Positions 24,687-34,457 of a stretch of 64,000 nucleotides of DNA are shown here, piece by piece (position 1 is the first letter of the stretch; every line of letters starts with the position of its first letter). The notes below the pieces were generated by a model. The model ran no database searches. It had not been told where the DNA came from and worked only from the letters and a program-made list of their open reading frames with translations. The stretch spans positions 1 to 64,000 of the forward strand of contig JAPYRK010000001.1 of NCBI GenBank assembly GCA_029941115.1, in the 5' to 3' direction. This DNA is from Dehalococcoidia bacterium. GTDB taxonomy: Bacteria; Chloroflexota; Dehalococcoidia; UBA2979. Position numbers and translations under genes: made by a program.

Positions 24687-26426
24687 TTAGGCTTTACTTG
24701 CCCACTTCAGGTAGGCCCATGCGTCAGCATCATAGCCACCGTTCCACTGAACGCTAGGCGATCTAAACCTATTTCCGTTACCTCGCACAACACCGTTAGA
24801 CCAAGCCACATCGAGGAACTTCTTATTCCAGGCTTCCCAATCCTCAACCTCACCGTCTTTAGCTGCCTCGATCATGTCCATCCACTCGAGCTCGTCCTTA
24901 ACACCTGGGCGTTCTCGCAAAGGCACACTCCCGTCGCCGACGGGAGCATTCATTCGACCATCATACGAATCAGCATAAAGAACCGTCAGTGCTGGGCTTC
25001 CCTGCTTAATCCAGTTACCAAAACCGATCAGCATATGCTCGAAGGTGCCAGTCGTCTGGAGTGAAATCATTTCACTGTACTCACGGTTATTAATTTGCAG
25101 CCGTATGCCCATTTGAGCTAGATCTTGTTGTATCATCTGCGCTGTAGCTGGTGCGTCTAAACGCTCAGGTAGTACATCTGCTTTCAACACGTCGCCGTTC
25201 CCCATACCAGCCGCATAAATTAGCTTTGCCGCCTCTGTCGGATTGTACGCACTCTTATCGAGCTCCGGCACATATGCAACCGAACTAGGCTGGAACTGAA
25301 GTCGGCCAGGCGAATCGAACTTACCGAAGTATTCCTTCTGAAGACGATCGTGCTGTATTAGTAGCATAAGAGCCTGTCTTACTCGCTTGTCCAGAAGATC
25401 AGCACGCAATCGGAATACTCGACCGCCCATACCACCGTATGTTTCATGTTCCCAATCTGGGTTATCAGCAATTGCCTCAGCATGCTCCGGTAGCAAGGTT
25501 CCTCCGGTGAAGAGATCAATATCACCAGCTTCGAATGCTAGTCCCTGCGCACCCGAGTCAGAGAAAATTGTTGTCTCAATCTTATCCACATACGGACCGG
25601 TCTCACCCCAGTAATCAGCATTCTTTGTGAGTTCATAACCCACGTTAGGATCGTAATTACCAAACATGAACGGACCTGTACCGTTAAGAACACCTTCTTT
25701 AACCTGCTCGAGTGTGTTCATATCACCAATATTTGCGCCCCGGAAGAAGTCATACATATATCCGGTTGGCTTCGATAATCGGACCACGACAGTCTTGTCA
25801 TCTGGGGTCTCAACAGACGTAAAGTTAGCTGACATGAGGTTATACGGGCTTCCCACCACGCCTTCGTGCTCACCAGCCATCATTAGGTCGTACGAGAATT
25901 TCACGTCAGCAGAAGTCATTGGCTTGCCATCGTGGAATTTGACGTCTTTATCAATCAATTTAAATATGACCGTAGTACCACCATCGGTGACTTCCCAGCT
26001 CTGGGCAAGACTTGGATAGACGCTGAAATCTGCGTCGTGTAGTTCGTATAGAGGTGCCTTCTGATCAGCTGCAAGTTGGCGCTTACCTCTCATCTTTCCC
26101 ACTTCGACCAATCGATCGAATATTCGGGAGTTCTGATTCATATACGTGTTGTTACCAGCCGTGTTAAACGGCATTCGAACAAAGTTTGGAGTTGAGTTCG
26201 TACCCGCCGTAATGGTTCCACCCATGTTGATACCGCTATCGGTTGCGGAGGTTGTGGCAACCGAAGTTGCGACTACCTGCTGGGTCGCTGCGCTCGAGGC
26301 CGATGTCGTGTCATCATCGCCACCACAGCCAATTAGAGCCGCACCTGCGAGTCCTGCTCCGCCAAGCGCAGCCCCACGCATTAGACGCCTTCTTGAGATC
26401 ATTCTCCTATTCCAATAATCAGCCAT
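24687..26426 (-). CDS. ABC transporter substrate-binding lipoprotein (SBP family 5)
   Basis: The 579-residue protein is the periplasmic or surface-anchored receptor of a peptide/opine/nickel-type importer. The N terminus has a twin-arginine-like 'SRRRLMRGAA' stretch, a hydrophobic core and a lipobox-like 'ALIGCGG' with the lipidation cysteine near residue 34. A Ser/Thr/Ala-rich linker and the family 5 fold follow, with 'WEVTDGGTTVIFKLIDKDVKFHDGKPMTSADVKFS' spanning residues near 130. AGGAGG lies four bases before the ATG at 26426, which decides the start. It comes last in the operon, after both permeases. Bound ligand is unknown; di- and oligopeptides are the family default. Confidence 0.92.
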   Translation of the reverse strand: MADYWNRRMISRRRLMRGAALGGAGLAGAALIGCGGDDDTTSASSAATQQVVATSVATTSATDSGINMGGTITAGTNSTPNFVRMPFNTAGNNTYMNQNSRIFDRLVEVGKMRGKRQLAADQKAPLYELHDADFSVYPSLAQSWEVTDGGTTVIFKLIDKDVKFHDGKPMTSADVKFSYDLMMAGEHEGVVGSPYNLMSANFTSVETPDDKTVVVRLSKPTGYMYDFFRGANIGDMNTLEQVKEGVLNGTGPFMFGNYDPNVGYELTKNADYWGETGPYVDKIETTIFSDSGAQGLAFEAGDIDLFTGGTLLPEHAEAIADNPDWEHETYGGMGGRVFRLRADLLDKRVRQALMLLIQHDRLQKEYFGKFDSPGRLQFQPSSVAYVPELDKSAYNPTEAAKLIYAAGMGNGDVLKADVLPERLDAPATAQMIQQDLAQMGIRLQINNREYSEMISLQTTGTFEHMLIGFGNWIKQGSPALTVLYADSYDGRMNAPVGDGSVPLRERPGVKDELEWMDMIEAAKDGEVEDWEAWNKKFLDVAWSNGVVRGNGNRFRSPSVQWNGGYDADAWAYLKWASKA

Positions 26427-26486
26427 AAAACCTCCTAGGTAAAAATTTATTGCTAGCACTGAAAGGATAAAGAAAATAGGTTTGTG

Positions 26487-26512
26487 CTGTCTGTTAACAA
26501 GTTAACAGATAG
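26487..26512. repeat. Inverted repeat between permease and receptor genes
   Basis: TCTGTTAAC and GTTAACAGA form a 9-bp perfect inverted repeat around AA, extendable by two more pairs past one mismatch. It lies after the permease stop and before the receptor's ribosome-binding site. A hairpin here could stabilise the receptor mRNA or limit read-through. A related half-site, TTAACAG, is found upstream of the divergent operon and of the malate synthase gene. Confidence 0.45.
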
Positions 26513-26539
26513 CCTGCGCTCCTGGTTCAGCGGTATCTA

Positions 26540-27439
26540 CTAGCCATCTCGCCTTCGAATTGGATCAAGTCTCTCCGACATCACGTCGCTCAAAAAATTC
26601 AGAGACAGCAGAAGCATCGCCAGAAGAACAACTGGACCAAGAACGTAATGAGGTGCAAACCTCATATACCGACCACCATCCAGCAATAACTGGCCTAACG
26701 TCGCATCCGGTGGCGCAGTACCAAGACCCAGATAGTTAAGAGCCGCCATAGTGAGAACAGAGGCAACTACCGCGAGTGGTAACGCCACTGCGAACGCACC
26801 AAACGTGTTTACCGACACATGTCGCCATAAGATCCGGCGCTCCGTTGCGCCAAGGCATCGAGCGGCCGTCACATAATCACGCTCACGCTCACGCAGCACT
26901 CCGGCCCGAGCCAAGCGTGCCATACCAGAAATATTAAAAATAGCAATAGCTATTCCTAGCGGTAAGATTCCACCACCCAAAATAGTTAATACCACAATTG
27001 CTATCAAAATTCCTGGAAAAGCTAGTAATGTATCTACACCGCGCATGATGAAAATATCGGTGAGCCCACCTCTCCACCCCGCCACGTAGCCAAGCGCAAT
27101 ACCAACTATCCACCCAGAAATAACTGCTCCCACACCAATAATTACCGTCCGCCCCAGACCAGACGCATTTCTTGCAAGCAAATCACGGGATATATGATCT
27201 GTTCCCATTGGATGCTCCCACGAAGGTGACTGATTCTTTGTCACGTTCTCAATCCAATTTGGGTCCATACCCCAAAGTAGTGGCACCAGAACGGCAAATA
27301 AAACTAAAATTGATAACCCCAATAATGAGATAAAGCCCCTGACTGTCTTGCCAACAGCGCGCACTTCCCTCAGTAAAGAACTGATAGCTGTAGGTGGCAC
27401 CTCAGATGCAAAAATAGGATCTACTGCATTAGCTGACAT
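26540..27439 (-). CDS. ABC transporter permease (DppC-like)
   Basis: This 299-residue inner-membrane subunit has about six helices and an extracytoplasmic loop after helix 1 carrying 'HPMGTDHISRDLLAR', the hallmark of DppC/OppC permeases. The ATPase-coupling EAA loop is 'TAARCLGATERRILWRHV' near residue 195. The ATG at 27439 follows GGAGG, which lies within the end of the previous gene; a longer frame to 27490 would overlap that gene deeply. It pairs with the DppB-like gene upstream. No ATPase gene is visible in the operon. Confidence 0.92.
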   Translation of the reverse strand: MSANAVDPIFASEVPPTAISSLLREVRAVGKTVRGFISLLGLSILVLFAVLVPLLWGMDPNWIENVTKNQSPSWEHPMGTDHISRDLLARNASGLGRTVIIGVGAVISGWIVGIALGYVAGWRGGLTDIFIMRGVDTLLAFPGILIAIVVLTILGGGILPLGIAIAIFNISGMARLARAGVLRERERDYVTAARCLGATERRILWRHVSVNTFGAFAVALPLAVVASVLTMAALNYLGLGTAPPDATLGQLLLDGGRYMRFAPHYVLGPVVLLAMLLLSLNFLSDVMSERLDPIRRRDG

Positions 27440-27440
27440 C

Positions 27441-28406
27441 TTATGCCTCCACTTTCCCACCGAGACGAATTCTCGGATCCAGTCCGACATATAAAAGATC
27501 AGTTACCAAATTGACAACCAAAAATATAATCACCAAAAGCAAGGTGATGCCTTGCATCATTACGTAATCACGTTCTCTCACCGCATTAACCAAGGCTCGG
27601 CCTATACCTGGCCACGTGAACACTTGCTCAATTACTAAGGTGCCTGCCAACACACCACCAACTTGCAAGCCCATAATAGTCACAACTGGAATAAGGCTCG
27701 GTTTCAACGCGTGTCTAATCATCACCGTGCGCTCACGAAGCCCTTTAGCCCGGGCGGTACGAATATAGTCCTCAGTCAACGTATCCAAAATCGATTGCCG
27801 TGTGTATCGCGAGATCTGAGCAGCAACAATACTGCCCAAAGCTATGGTGGGAAGCGCGAGATGTTTAAGTGCATCCACAGGATCTTCGGTAAACGGCACC
27901 CTGCCAGACGCTGGGAACCACCTAAACTGAATAGCGAAAATCAACAGGTATAAAAGACCGGCAATAAATGAAGGAATACCTATATTAATTCCAGTCCATA
28001 ACGATGCAATATAGTCCCAAGTACCTCCCTTGTTTACTGCTGCCAATACACCGAGTACCACGCCCCAAACAAATCCATAGGTCAATGCGAATAAAGCAAG
28101 TTCAATGGTTGCAGGAAAGGCACTAAAAATAATGTCGCCGGCCGGAATTCCCTTGTTCATTGAAACACCGAAGTCACCTTTGATGGCATTTCCGACCCAG
28201 CTAAAATATTGCACATGAAAAGGATCATTCAATCCCAGACGCTCACGCGCCAGTTCATACGCTTCTTGGCTAGTTTGATTTTCTCCACTCGAAGCTAAAA
28301 GTGCAGGATCTCCTGGGATTAACCTGACGACCATGAACACCAGAAAAGATGCCAAAAACATCACTGGTATCATCTGCGTAATCAAGCGGTGGATAAAATA
28401 CTGCAT
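27441..28406 (-). CDS. ABC transporter permease (DppB-like)
   Basis: The 321-residue protein starts with a membrane helix and 'VVRLIPGDPALL', typical of DppB/OppB/NikB. It has six predicted helices and the coupling loop 'TARAKGLRERTVMIRHALK' near residue 215. It is the first gene of the importer operon and is divergent from the CoA-transferase gene. The stop codon lies immediately before the start of the DppC-like gene. The two ATPase subunits expected for this importer class are missing from the window, so they must be encoded elsewhere or shared. Confidence 0.92.
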   Translation of the reverse strand: MQYFIHRLITQMIPVMFLASFLVFMVVRLIPGDPALLASSGENQTSQEAYELARERLGLNDPFHVQYFSWVGNAIKGDFGVSMNKGIPAGDIIFSAFPATIELALFALTYGFVWGVVLGVLAAVNKGGTWDYIASLWTGINIGIPSFIAGLLYLLIFAIQFRWFPASGRVPFTEDPVDALKHLALPTIALGSIVAAQISRYTRQSILDTLTEDYIRTARAKGLRERTVMIRHALKPSLIPVVTIMGLQVGGVLAGTLVIEQVFTWPGIGRALVNAVRERDYVMMQGITLLLVIIFLVVNLVTDLLYVGLDPRIRLGGKVEA

Positions 28407-28607
28407 AGACTGTCAACGCCTCATTCCTCAATCTCACAAACCAATATCACCTTCGGTATGTGGTGGCAGATGAAAGAGTATCATCTGCTTTAATTGCTAC
28501 GCTTAATGTAGAGCTACAGTTACTCGAGTTCTGTTAGCTACTTAACAGTCAGCATATCGATTTCGTGAAACTATAACAAAAACTTATTGACATCATGGAG
28601 TGTGATT
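28407..28607. promoter_or_regulatory. Divergent control region of importer and CoA-transferase operons
   Basis: The 201 bases hold two inverted repeats: GCAGATGA / TCATCTGC (28466-28473 and 28481-28488, loop 7) and CTGTTA / TAACAG (28531-28536 and 28543-28548, loop 6). Both could be operators coordinating the two operons. A GGAG precedes the CoA-transferase ATG. Promoter boxes are not clear. Confidence 0.5.
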
Positions 28608-31004
28608 ATGAGTCAACCATTTTCAGACATTCGTGTCTTAGATCTTTCAACATCGCTATCAGGTGCGTTCGCAGCTCGGTTCTTCGGGGACTTCGGAGCC
28701 GAAGTTATACTCGCCGAAAATGAGACGGGGCACACTTTACGAAATTCCAAAGTACTCCACGCATATTCGAACTGGAATAAAAAATCAATTCGGCTCCGCA
28801 GCGATGACGAGCTTACTGATCTTATAAAAAGCAGCGACATCATCATCACGACTGAGATCGCTAAAGAAAATAAACTCTTCGCTCGGGTGACTGAGAAAAG
28901 AATTCCCGGCTCAGTTCATTTGTCTATTACCCCGCATGGTTTAGATGGCAATCTGGCAGGAGTCCCCGGTAATGGCCTGACTGCTTCAGCACGAACAGGG
29001 TTTTCACATATCAATGTGTACGAAAATGAACCGCCTCTGCAGCTGCCAGTTAATCTGACGGGTTTCATTGCCGGCGTATGTGGATTTATCACCTCAGCCG
29101 CGGTTGCACTACAAATGAGAAGTTCCGGCCTCGGAGATCTAGTCGATGTGAGCGAAGTCGAATCTCTTTCTCTCGCCTCTGCTCCCTGGGCCATACAGGC
29201 TATCTTTGAAAATCGAGGCTGGTCGAGAGGCGTGCTCGGCGGCAAAGCGAGAGGAGTACCCGGACCTCTCTGGGAAGCCAAAGATGGCCTAATTAATTTT
29301 GGGCTGGGCGATTTTAGAAATTGGACCGAATCCATGAGGGTACTTGGAGTCGAGGAATATGCCGAAAACCCTGAACTCGTCCCAGATATAGGTCGACACG
29401 GCAATCCACTACTATCGGAAGTCGTAGCTGCTGTCGCACAAGCTGTGCCGAGCAAAAGTCGTAAAGATATGTTCCTCGCACTTTGTAAATTGCGTTCAAT
29501 AACCGGAATGGTTCAGGACATGTCAGATATTGAGTCATGTGAACATCTAAATGAACGTGATTATTTCCGTAGCACTAGAATCGGCGGCAAATTAGTTACA
29601 TTCCCCGGTCCGTCGGCACACTTATCCCCGCTTAAGTGGGAGCTCCACTCTGACGCACCTTCACTTGACCAAGATCGTGAACAGATAGATATCAAAAGAA
29701 GCCCCATCGAAATCAAGAATCCAAGTTCTACGTCGATGCCACCAGACGGACCACTCGCTGGGAAAAAGGTACTCACATTCACACACGCCTGGTCAGGCAC
29801 ATTCGCGACTGAGCTCTTAGGACTGCTCGGCGCTGACGTAGTTCAGATTGAAGCACCGCACCGAGTGGATGTTTGGAGAAGGGTGAGCAAAAACGTGCCC
29901 GACGCCGTGACAAACACTGACATCGATCAACACTTCCTCAATACACAGGGTTTGTATAACTCAGCAAACTTGAATAAGCGAGCCATAACACTAGATATGA
30001 GAACGACCGAAGGCCAGGAAATATTTTGGCAACTTGTACCGCATTTTGACATAGTCATGGACAATTTCACACCACAAATTTTGCCGCGATGGGGAATTAC
30101 ACTGGAAACACTTGCTGAAAAACGTCCTGGCATCGTGTTTGCGTCATTATCCGCCTACGGCGCCACTGGACCGTATCAAGAATTTCCAGGAAACGGCGGC
30201 ACGACTGAACCTATGTCCGGCCTGTCTTCAATTCATGGCTATGAAGGTGACCTAGGGATGAACACAGGAGGAATGATCCCGGATCCGATATCCGGATATT
30301 TCACGATTGCTTCGGTCATAGCCGCACTTCATGAAACGAGCAAGACCGGAGAAGCACAGCGCATCGAAGGTTCGATGCTCGAATCTCTCACAGCGATCGT
30401 TGGCGATGCACTAGGTGAATATCAGCTCAGTGGTGAAATTCCCAGACCCCATGGCAACAAACACCCCGAAATTGCCCCGCACGGCGTGTACCAAACCAAA
30501 AATAGTGAATGGATAGCGATCTCTGCCGATAATGAAATCGCTTGGAATAACCTCGCCAATCTGCTAGGACTTAGTGAAAATTCCCAATTCAAAAACCAAC
30601 AACAACGAAAAGAAAATGAATCTCTCCTGAACAAAATCATAAGCGAATGGGCCCAGAATCAATCAGCGCAAGACGTGGAAAATCAACTGACTGGATTAGG
30701 CGTGTGCGCAGCGCGGGTAGCTGACCCCTACAAGATATATAGCGAACCCGATGCTAATTTCCTCTCGAGGGATTTTTTATCGTATATTAAGCATCCAGAG
30801 ACAGGAGTTAACGTACTCCCCACGCGCGCCTGGAAGTTTGAAAGTATTGAGTCATCTAAAGTTCGACCGGCCCCCTGTGTCGGTCAACACAGTAAAGAAG
30901 TACTGCAAGAATATTTGAATGTAACCGATGAAAAATATCAAGAACTGATTGAGAACACCGTAACCGGAACAATATACGACTACGAAAGGTACAAAAAAAT
31001 ATGA
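28608..31004 (+). CDS. Tandem CaiB/BaiF family III CoA-transferase
   Basis: The 798-residue protein contains two CoA-transferase family III domains, about residues 1-350 and 385-785; a usual member has one of about 400. Each begins with the family N-terminal motif ('IRVLDLSTSLSGAFAARFFG' and 'KKVLTFTHAWSGTFATELLG'). In the second domain the DP..G motif that carries the catalytic aspartate is present ('PDPISGYF'). In the equivalent place the first domain has 'NLTGFIAG', so it has probably lost transferase activity. The product should activate an organic acid with CoA from an acyl-CoA donor. Its TGA overlaps the ATG of the carboxylase gene (ATGA), which implies translational coupling. The substrate is unknown. 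Confidence 0.9.
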   Translation: MSQPFSDIRVLDLSTSLSGAFAARFFGDFGAEVILAENETGHTLRNSKVLHAYSNWNKKSIRLRSDDELTDLIKSSDIIITTEIAKENKLFARVTEKRIPGSVHLSITPHGLDGNLAGVPGNGLTASARTGFSHINVYENEPPLQLPVNLTGFIAGVCGFITSAAVALQMRSSGLGDLVDVSEVESLSLASAPWAIQAIFENRGWSRGVLGGKARGVPGPLWEAKDGLINFGLGDFRNWTESMRVLGVEEYAENPELVPDIGRHGNPLLSEVVAAVAQAVPSKSRKDMFLALCKLRSITGMVQDMSDIESCEHLNERDYFRSTRIGGKLVTFPGPSAHLSPLKWELHSDAPSLDQDREQIDIKRSPIEIKNPSSTSMPPDGPLAGKKVLTFTHAWSGTFATELLGLLGADVVQIEAPHRVDVWRRVSKNVPDAVTNTDIDQHFLNTQGLYNSANLNKRAITLDMRTTEGQEIFWQLVPHFDIVMDNFTPQILPRWGITLETLAEKRPGIVFASLSAYGATGPYQEFPGNGGTTEPMSGLSSIHGYEGDLGMNTGGMIPDPISGYFTIASVIAALHETSKTGEAQRIEGSMLESLTAIVGDALGEYQLSGEIPRPHGNKHPEIAPHGVYQTKNSEWIAISADNEIAWNNLANLLGLSENSQFKNQQQRKENESLLNKIISEWAQNQSAQDVENQLTGLGVCAARVADPYKIYSEPDANFLSRDFLSYIKHPETGVNVLPTRAWKFESIESSKVRPAPCVGQHSKEVLQEYLNVTDEKYQELIENTVTGTIYDYERYKKI

Positions 31005-34000
31005 GCTTCCAGAAAATCTTGATCGCTAACCGTGGTGAAATTGCGATACGCATAATGCGAGCCGCAAATGATCTTGGGACTAAAACAGTCGCTATATATT
31101 CCGAAGATGATGCGACCTCATTACACCGAACCATCGCTGACGAGAGTTTTGCACTGTCTGGTAGAGGTGTTCCCGCGTATCTCGATATGGACGCAATTAT
31201 TGATGCTGCAAAAGAAATGAATTGTGATGCCATCCATCCCGGTTACGGGTTTTTAGCTGAAAATTCAGAGTTTGCAAAAAAGTGTGCTGAACAAAATCTC
31301 ACATTTATCGGGCCCGAGGTTGAACATCTTGAATTATTTGGTAACAAAGGACGTGCACGAGCAGCCGCCACGGCCGCTGGGGTGCCAATTCTTAAGGGTA
31401 TTGATCGATCGGTTTCGCTCGAGGAGGCACAAGAATTCTATTCAAGTCTTGGGGGAGATGCGGGGATGATGATCAAGGCCGTTGCAGGTGGTGGTGGGCG
31501 AGGATCACGAGCTGTGACAGACGAACTTGAAATAGAAGAAACCTTTAAAAGATGTGCGTCGGAGGCAACGAGCGCCTTCGGTAATGGAGAGCTCTATGTG
31601 GAAGAATTCATTCAACGGGCTAGACATATTGAAGTTCAAATTCTTGGAGACAAAAGCGGAAATATAATCAATCTTGGCGAACGTGAATGCAGTGTTCAAC
31701 GACGATATCAAAAAATAGTTGAGATCGCCCCTGCTCCTCACCTTCCTGAGCAGCTGCGTGACGACATCATTGAAGCCGCCCAACGTCTTGCTCAGAGTGT
31801 TAATTATTCGAATCTCGGCACCTTCGAATTCCTTGTAAACACCAACACATCCGACGGAGGCGACCCATTTTCATTTATTGAAACGAATGCTCGACTACAG
31901 GTCGAGCATACTGTGACAGAAGCTGTGACCGGTGTTGATATCGTGCAGGCTCAAATTGAATTAGCTGGCGGAGCACTGCTCGCTGATCTTGGATTAGATG
32001 GCTCTGATATAGGAACACCTCGAGGCTTTGCTATCCAAGCTCGCATCAATATGGAGACACTCGGCGTGGACGGAACAGTGCGACCGGCAGGGGGAACCCT
32101 CCGCTCATATGAGGCACCAAACGGTCCAGGTGTCCGAACCGATGGGTTCGGATATGCCGGTTACACAACTAGTCCGATGTTCGACTCACTACTCGCGAAA
32201 GTAATTACACATTCGCCATCTAACAAATTTGAGACTGCCGTACAGCGATCGCTCCGTGCGCTTTCTGAATTCCGAATAGAGGGGGTGGCCACAAATATCC
32301 CTTTCTTGATGAATGTTCTAACAAACACTGACTTTATTGATGGATCGGTACATACGCGATGGGTCGACGAGAAAATAGCTGATCTCGCGATGACAGACAC
32401 CGATAGCCAGCAAAAGCGTTGGATTGAAAGTGCCGAAGTGCAAATCCCTGTGGCTGCCGGCCAACAGGCGAGCCCACTCACTGGGACGGCTCCAGTCATG
32501 GTGGACACGTCAGACCCTTTGGCACTTTTCAGTTACGACCGCCAAGTGAAAGAAGCGGAAAAAGTTGAGCGTCCGACGGAAGATGCAGTAGCGAGTCTTG
32601 TTGGCCCTGACGGATCGATTGGAATAAGCGCTCCTATTCAAGGAACGATTATTCAGATCTCTGTCACTGAGGGAGATTCGATACGCATGGGTCAGGAAAT
32701 GCTCATTATGGAAGCCATGAAAATGGAGCACGTAATTAAGGCTGATATCAGTGGAATCGTCAAGAAAATCAATGTCGCCCCGGGCGACATAATTGTGGAA
32801 GGCCATCCGTTGATTTTCGTTGAAGAGGGCGAGCTGGACGAAGCTAGTTATGAAGAGGAAGAGGCTATTGATCTAGATTACATCCGACCAGATCTGGAAG
32901 AAGCCTATGCCAGACACGCGTTCACGCTCGATGAAAATAGACCAGAAGCTGTAGCAAAACGGTACGGACGTGGTTATCGAATGCCACGTGAAAATATCGC
33001 ACAATTGGTTGATGACGGGACATTCAAAGAATATGGCCCATTAGTAGTAGCAAGGCAACACCAACGCTTCACTAGTGAGGAACTCAGAAAGAACACTCCT
33101 GCAGACGGTTTGGTGTCAGGTATCGGTTCGGTGAACGGAAAATATTTTTCTCCTGAACAAGCTCGGACGATGGTCATCTCATACGACTACACCGTACTCG
33201 CCGGAACACAAGGTGGCCGTAACCACTATAAGCAAGATCGTATGTTTGAACTTGCCGAACGATTTAAAATCCCACTAATTTTTTTCACAGAAGGTGGTGG
33301 TGGGCGACCTGGCGATGATCACACTGGGCCCGGAGTGGCATTTGACACCCATACATTCACACAATTCTCTCAGCTCAGTGGCTGGATCCCGCTCGTAGGA
33401 ATTACTAATGGACGATGCTTTGCCGGAAACACTGCGCTCTTGGCGTGCTGTGATGTGATTATTGCAACCGAAGGCTCTACCGTCGCCATGGGTGGACCCG
33501 CAATGGTAGAAAGCGGTGGCTTAGGTGTGTACACACCAGAAGAGCTTGGCCCAATGTCGTTCCAAGTGCCGAACGGAGTGGTTGATATTCTGGTAAAAGA
33601 CGAAGAAGAAGCAGTGGATGTTGCTAAAAAATATCTATCGTATTTCCAAGGCCCAATAGATGACTGGGAAGCACCAGATCAACGACCCCTCCGACATATA
33701 GTGCCTGAAAACCGCAAACAGCTCTACGACATGCGGGAAATAATAAACACGATCGCTGATAAAGATTCAGTGCTTGAAATACGTGAAAAGTTTGGTATTG
33801 GTATTATTACAGCCTTCATGCGCATTGAAGGTAAACCTATGGCAGTGATAGCTAATAATCCTCATCATATTGCTGGCGCAATTGACTCGGATGGTGCTGA
33901 CAAAGGTGCTCGATTTGTTCAACTATGCGATGCCTACGATATTCCAATTTTAAGTTTGATGGATTGTCCCGGAATGATGGTAGGGCCGGATGTTGAATCC

Positions 34001-34438
34001 ACCGCGTTGGTCAGACACTGTGTCCGAATGTTCAATGCTGGTGCAAACCTTACAACGCCAATGTTCCTTACAGTTGTTCGAAAGGCCTATGGGCTAGGTG
34101 TACAAGCGATGTGTGGCGCTAGCTCTTTTGTAGGGTTCTTTTCAGTCGCGTGGCCCACAGCGGAATTTGCCGGTATGGCGATTGAAGGCTCTGTGAAGCT
34201 CGGATATCGGAAAGAGTTGGAGGCTATCGAAGATCCAGCCAAGCGACTGGCTGAATATCAAAACCGAGTAGACCGCGCTTATGAAAATGCAAAAGCCGTT
34301 AATGCAAGTGCCGGTTACGGCATTGACGACGTGATCGACCCAGCGGATACACGATCGTGGCTTGTCATGGGACTAAATAGTGTTCCTTCGCCGCCTGAAC
34401 GTACGGAAAAGAAATATCCGTTTATTGATACCTGGTAG
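31001..34438 (+). CDS. Single-chain acyl-CoA carboxylase (BC-BCCP-CT fusion)
   Basis: One 1145-residue polypeptide holds all parts of a biotin-dependent acyl-CoA carboxylase. Biotin carboxylase occupies about residues 1-450 ('ILIANRGEIAIRI', ATP loop 'AGGGGRGSR', 'RLQVEHTVTE'). A biotin carrier domain lies near 545-610, with biotinyl Lys574 in 'EAMKMEH'. A carboxyltransferase with both crotonase-like halves covers about 640-1145 ('GGGGRPGDD', 'NNPHHIAGAIDSDGADKGARF'). This arrangement matches the long-chain acyl-CoA carboxylase (LCC) type known from mycobacteria, a homo-hexamer of about 120 kDa chains that accepts short to long acyl-CoAs. It is translationally coupled to the tandem CoA-transferase, which may supply its substrate. 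Acyl-chain preference is not readable. Confidence 0.93.
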   Translation: MSFQKILIANRGEIAIRIMRAANDLGTKTVAIYSEDDATSLHRTIADESFALSGRGVPAYLDMDAIIDAAKEMNCDAIHPGYGFLAENSEFAKKCAEQNLTFIGPEVEHLELFGNKGRARAAATAAGVPILKGIDRSVSLEEAQEFYSSLGGDAGMMIKAVAGGGGRGSRAVTDELEIEETFKRCASEATSAFGNGELYVEEFIQRARHIEVQILGDKSGNIINLGERECSVQRRYQKIVEIAPAPHLPEQLRDDIIEAAQRLAQSVNYSNLGTFEFLVNTNTSDGGDPFSFIETNARLQVEHTVTEAVTGVDIVQAQIELAGGALLADLGLDGSDIGTPRGFAIQARINMETLGVDGTVRPAGGTLRSYEAPNGPGVRTDGFGYAGYTTSPMFDSLLAKVITHSPSNKFETAVQRSLRALSEFRIEGVATNIPFLMNVLTNTDFIDGSVHTRWVDEKIADLAMTDTDSQQKRWIESAEVQIPVAAGQQASPLTGTAPVMVDTSDPLALFSYDRQVKEAEKVERPTEDAVASLVGPDGSIGISAPIQGTIIQISVTEGDSIRMGQEMLIMEAMKMEHVIKADISGIVKKINVAPGDIIVEGHPLIFVEEGELDEASYEEEEAIDLDYIRPDLEEAYARHAFTLDENRPEAVAKRYGRGYRMPRENIAQLVDDGTFKEYGPLVVARQHQRFTSEELRKNTPADGLVSGIGSVNGKYFSPEQARTMVISYDYTVLAGTQGGRNHYKQDRMFELAERFKIPLIFFTEGGGGRPGDDHTGPGVAFDTHTFTQFSQLSGWIPLVGITNGRCFAGNTALLACCDVIIATEGSTVAMGGPAMVESGGLGVYTPEELGPMSFQVPNGVVDILVKDEEEAVDVAKKYLSYFQGPIDDWEAPDQRPLRHIVPENRKQLYDMREIINTIADKDSVLEIREKFGIGIITAFMRIEGKPMAVIANNPHHIAGAIDSDGADKGARFVQLCDAYDIPILSLMDCPGMMVGPDVESTALVRHCVRMFNAGANLTTPMFLTVVRKAYGLGVQAMCGASSFVGFFSVAWPTAEFAGMAIEGSVKLGYRKELEAIEDPAKRLAEYQNRVDRAYENAKAVNASAGYGIDDVIDPADTRSWLVMGLNSVPSPPERTEKKYPFIDTW

Positions 34439-34457
34439 AGGTGACTCAGTGTCCGCT

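Noticed and set aside
24687-28406. Complete ABC importer
   Set aside because: Only receptor and two permeases are present; no ATPase gene is in the operon.
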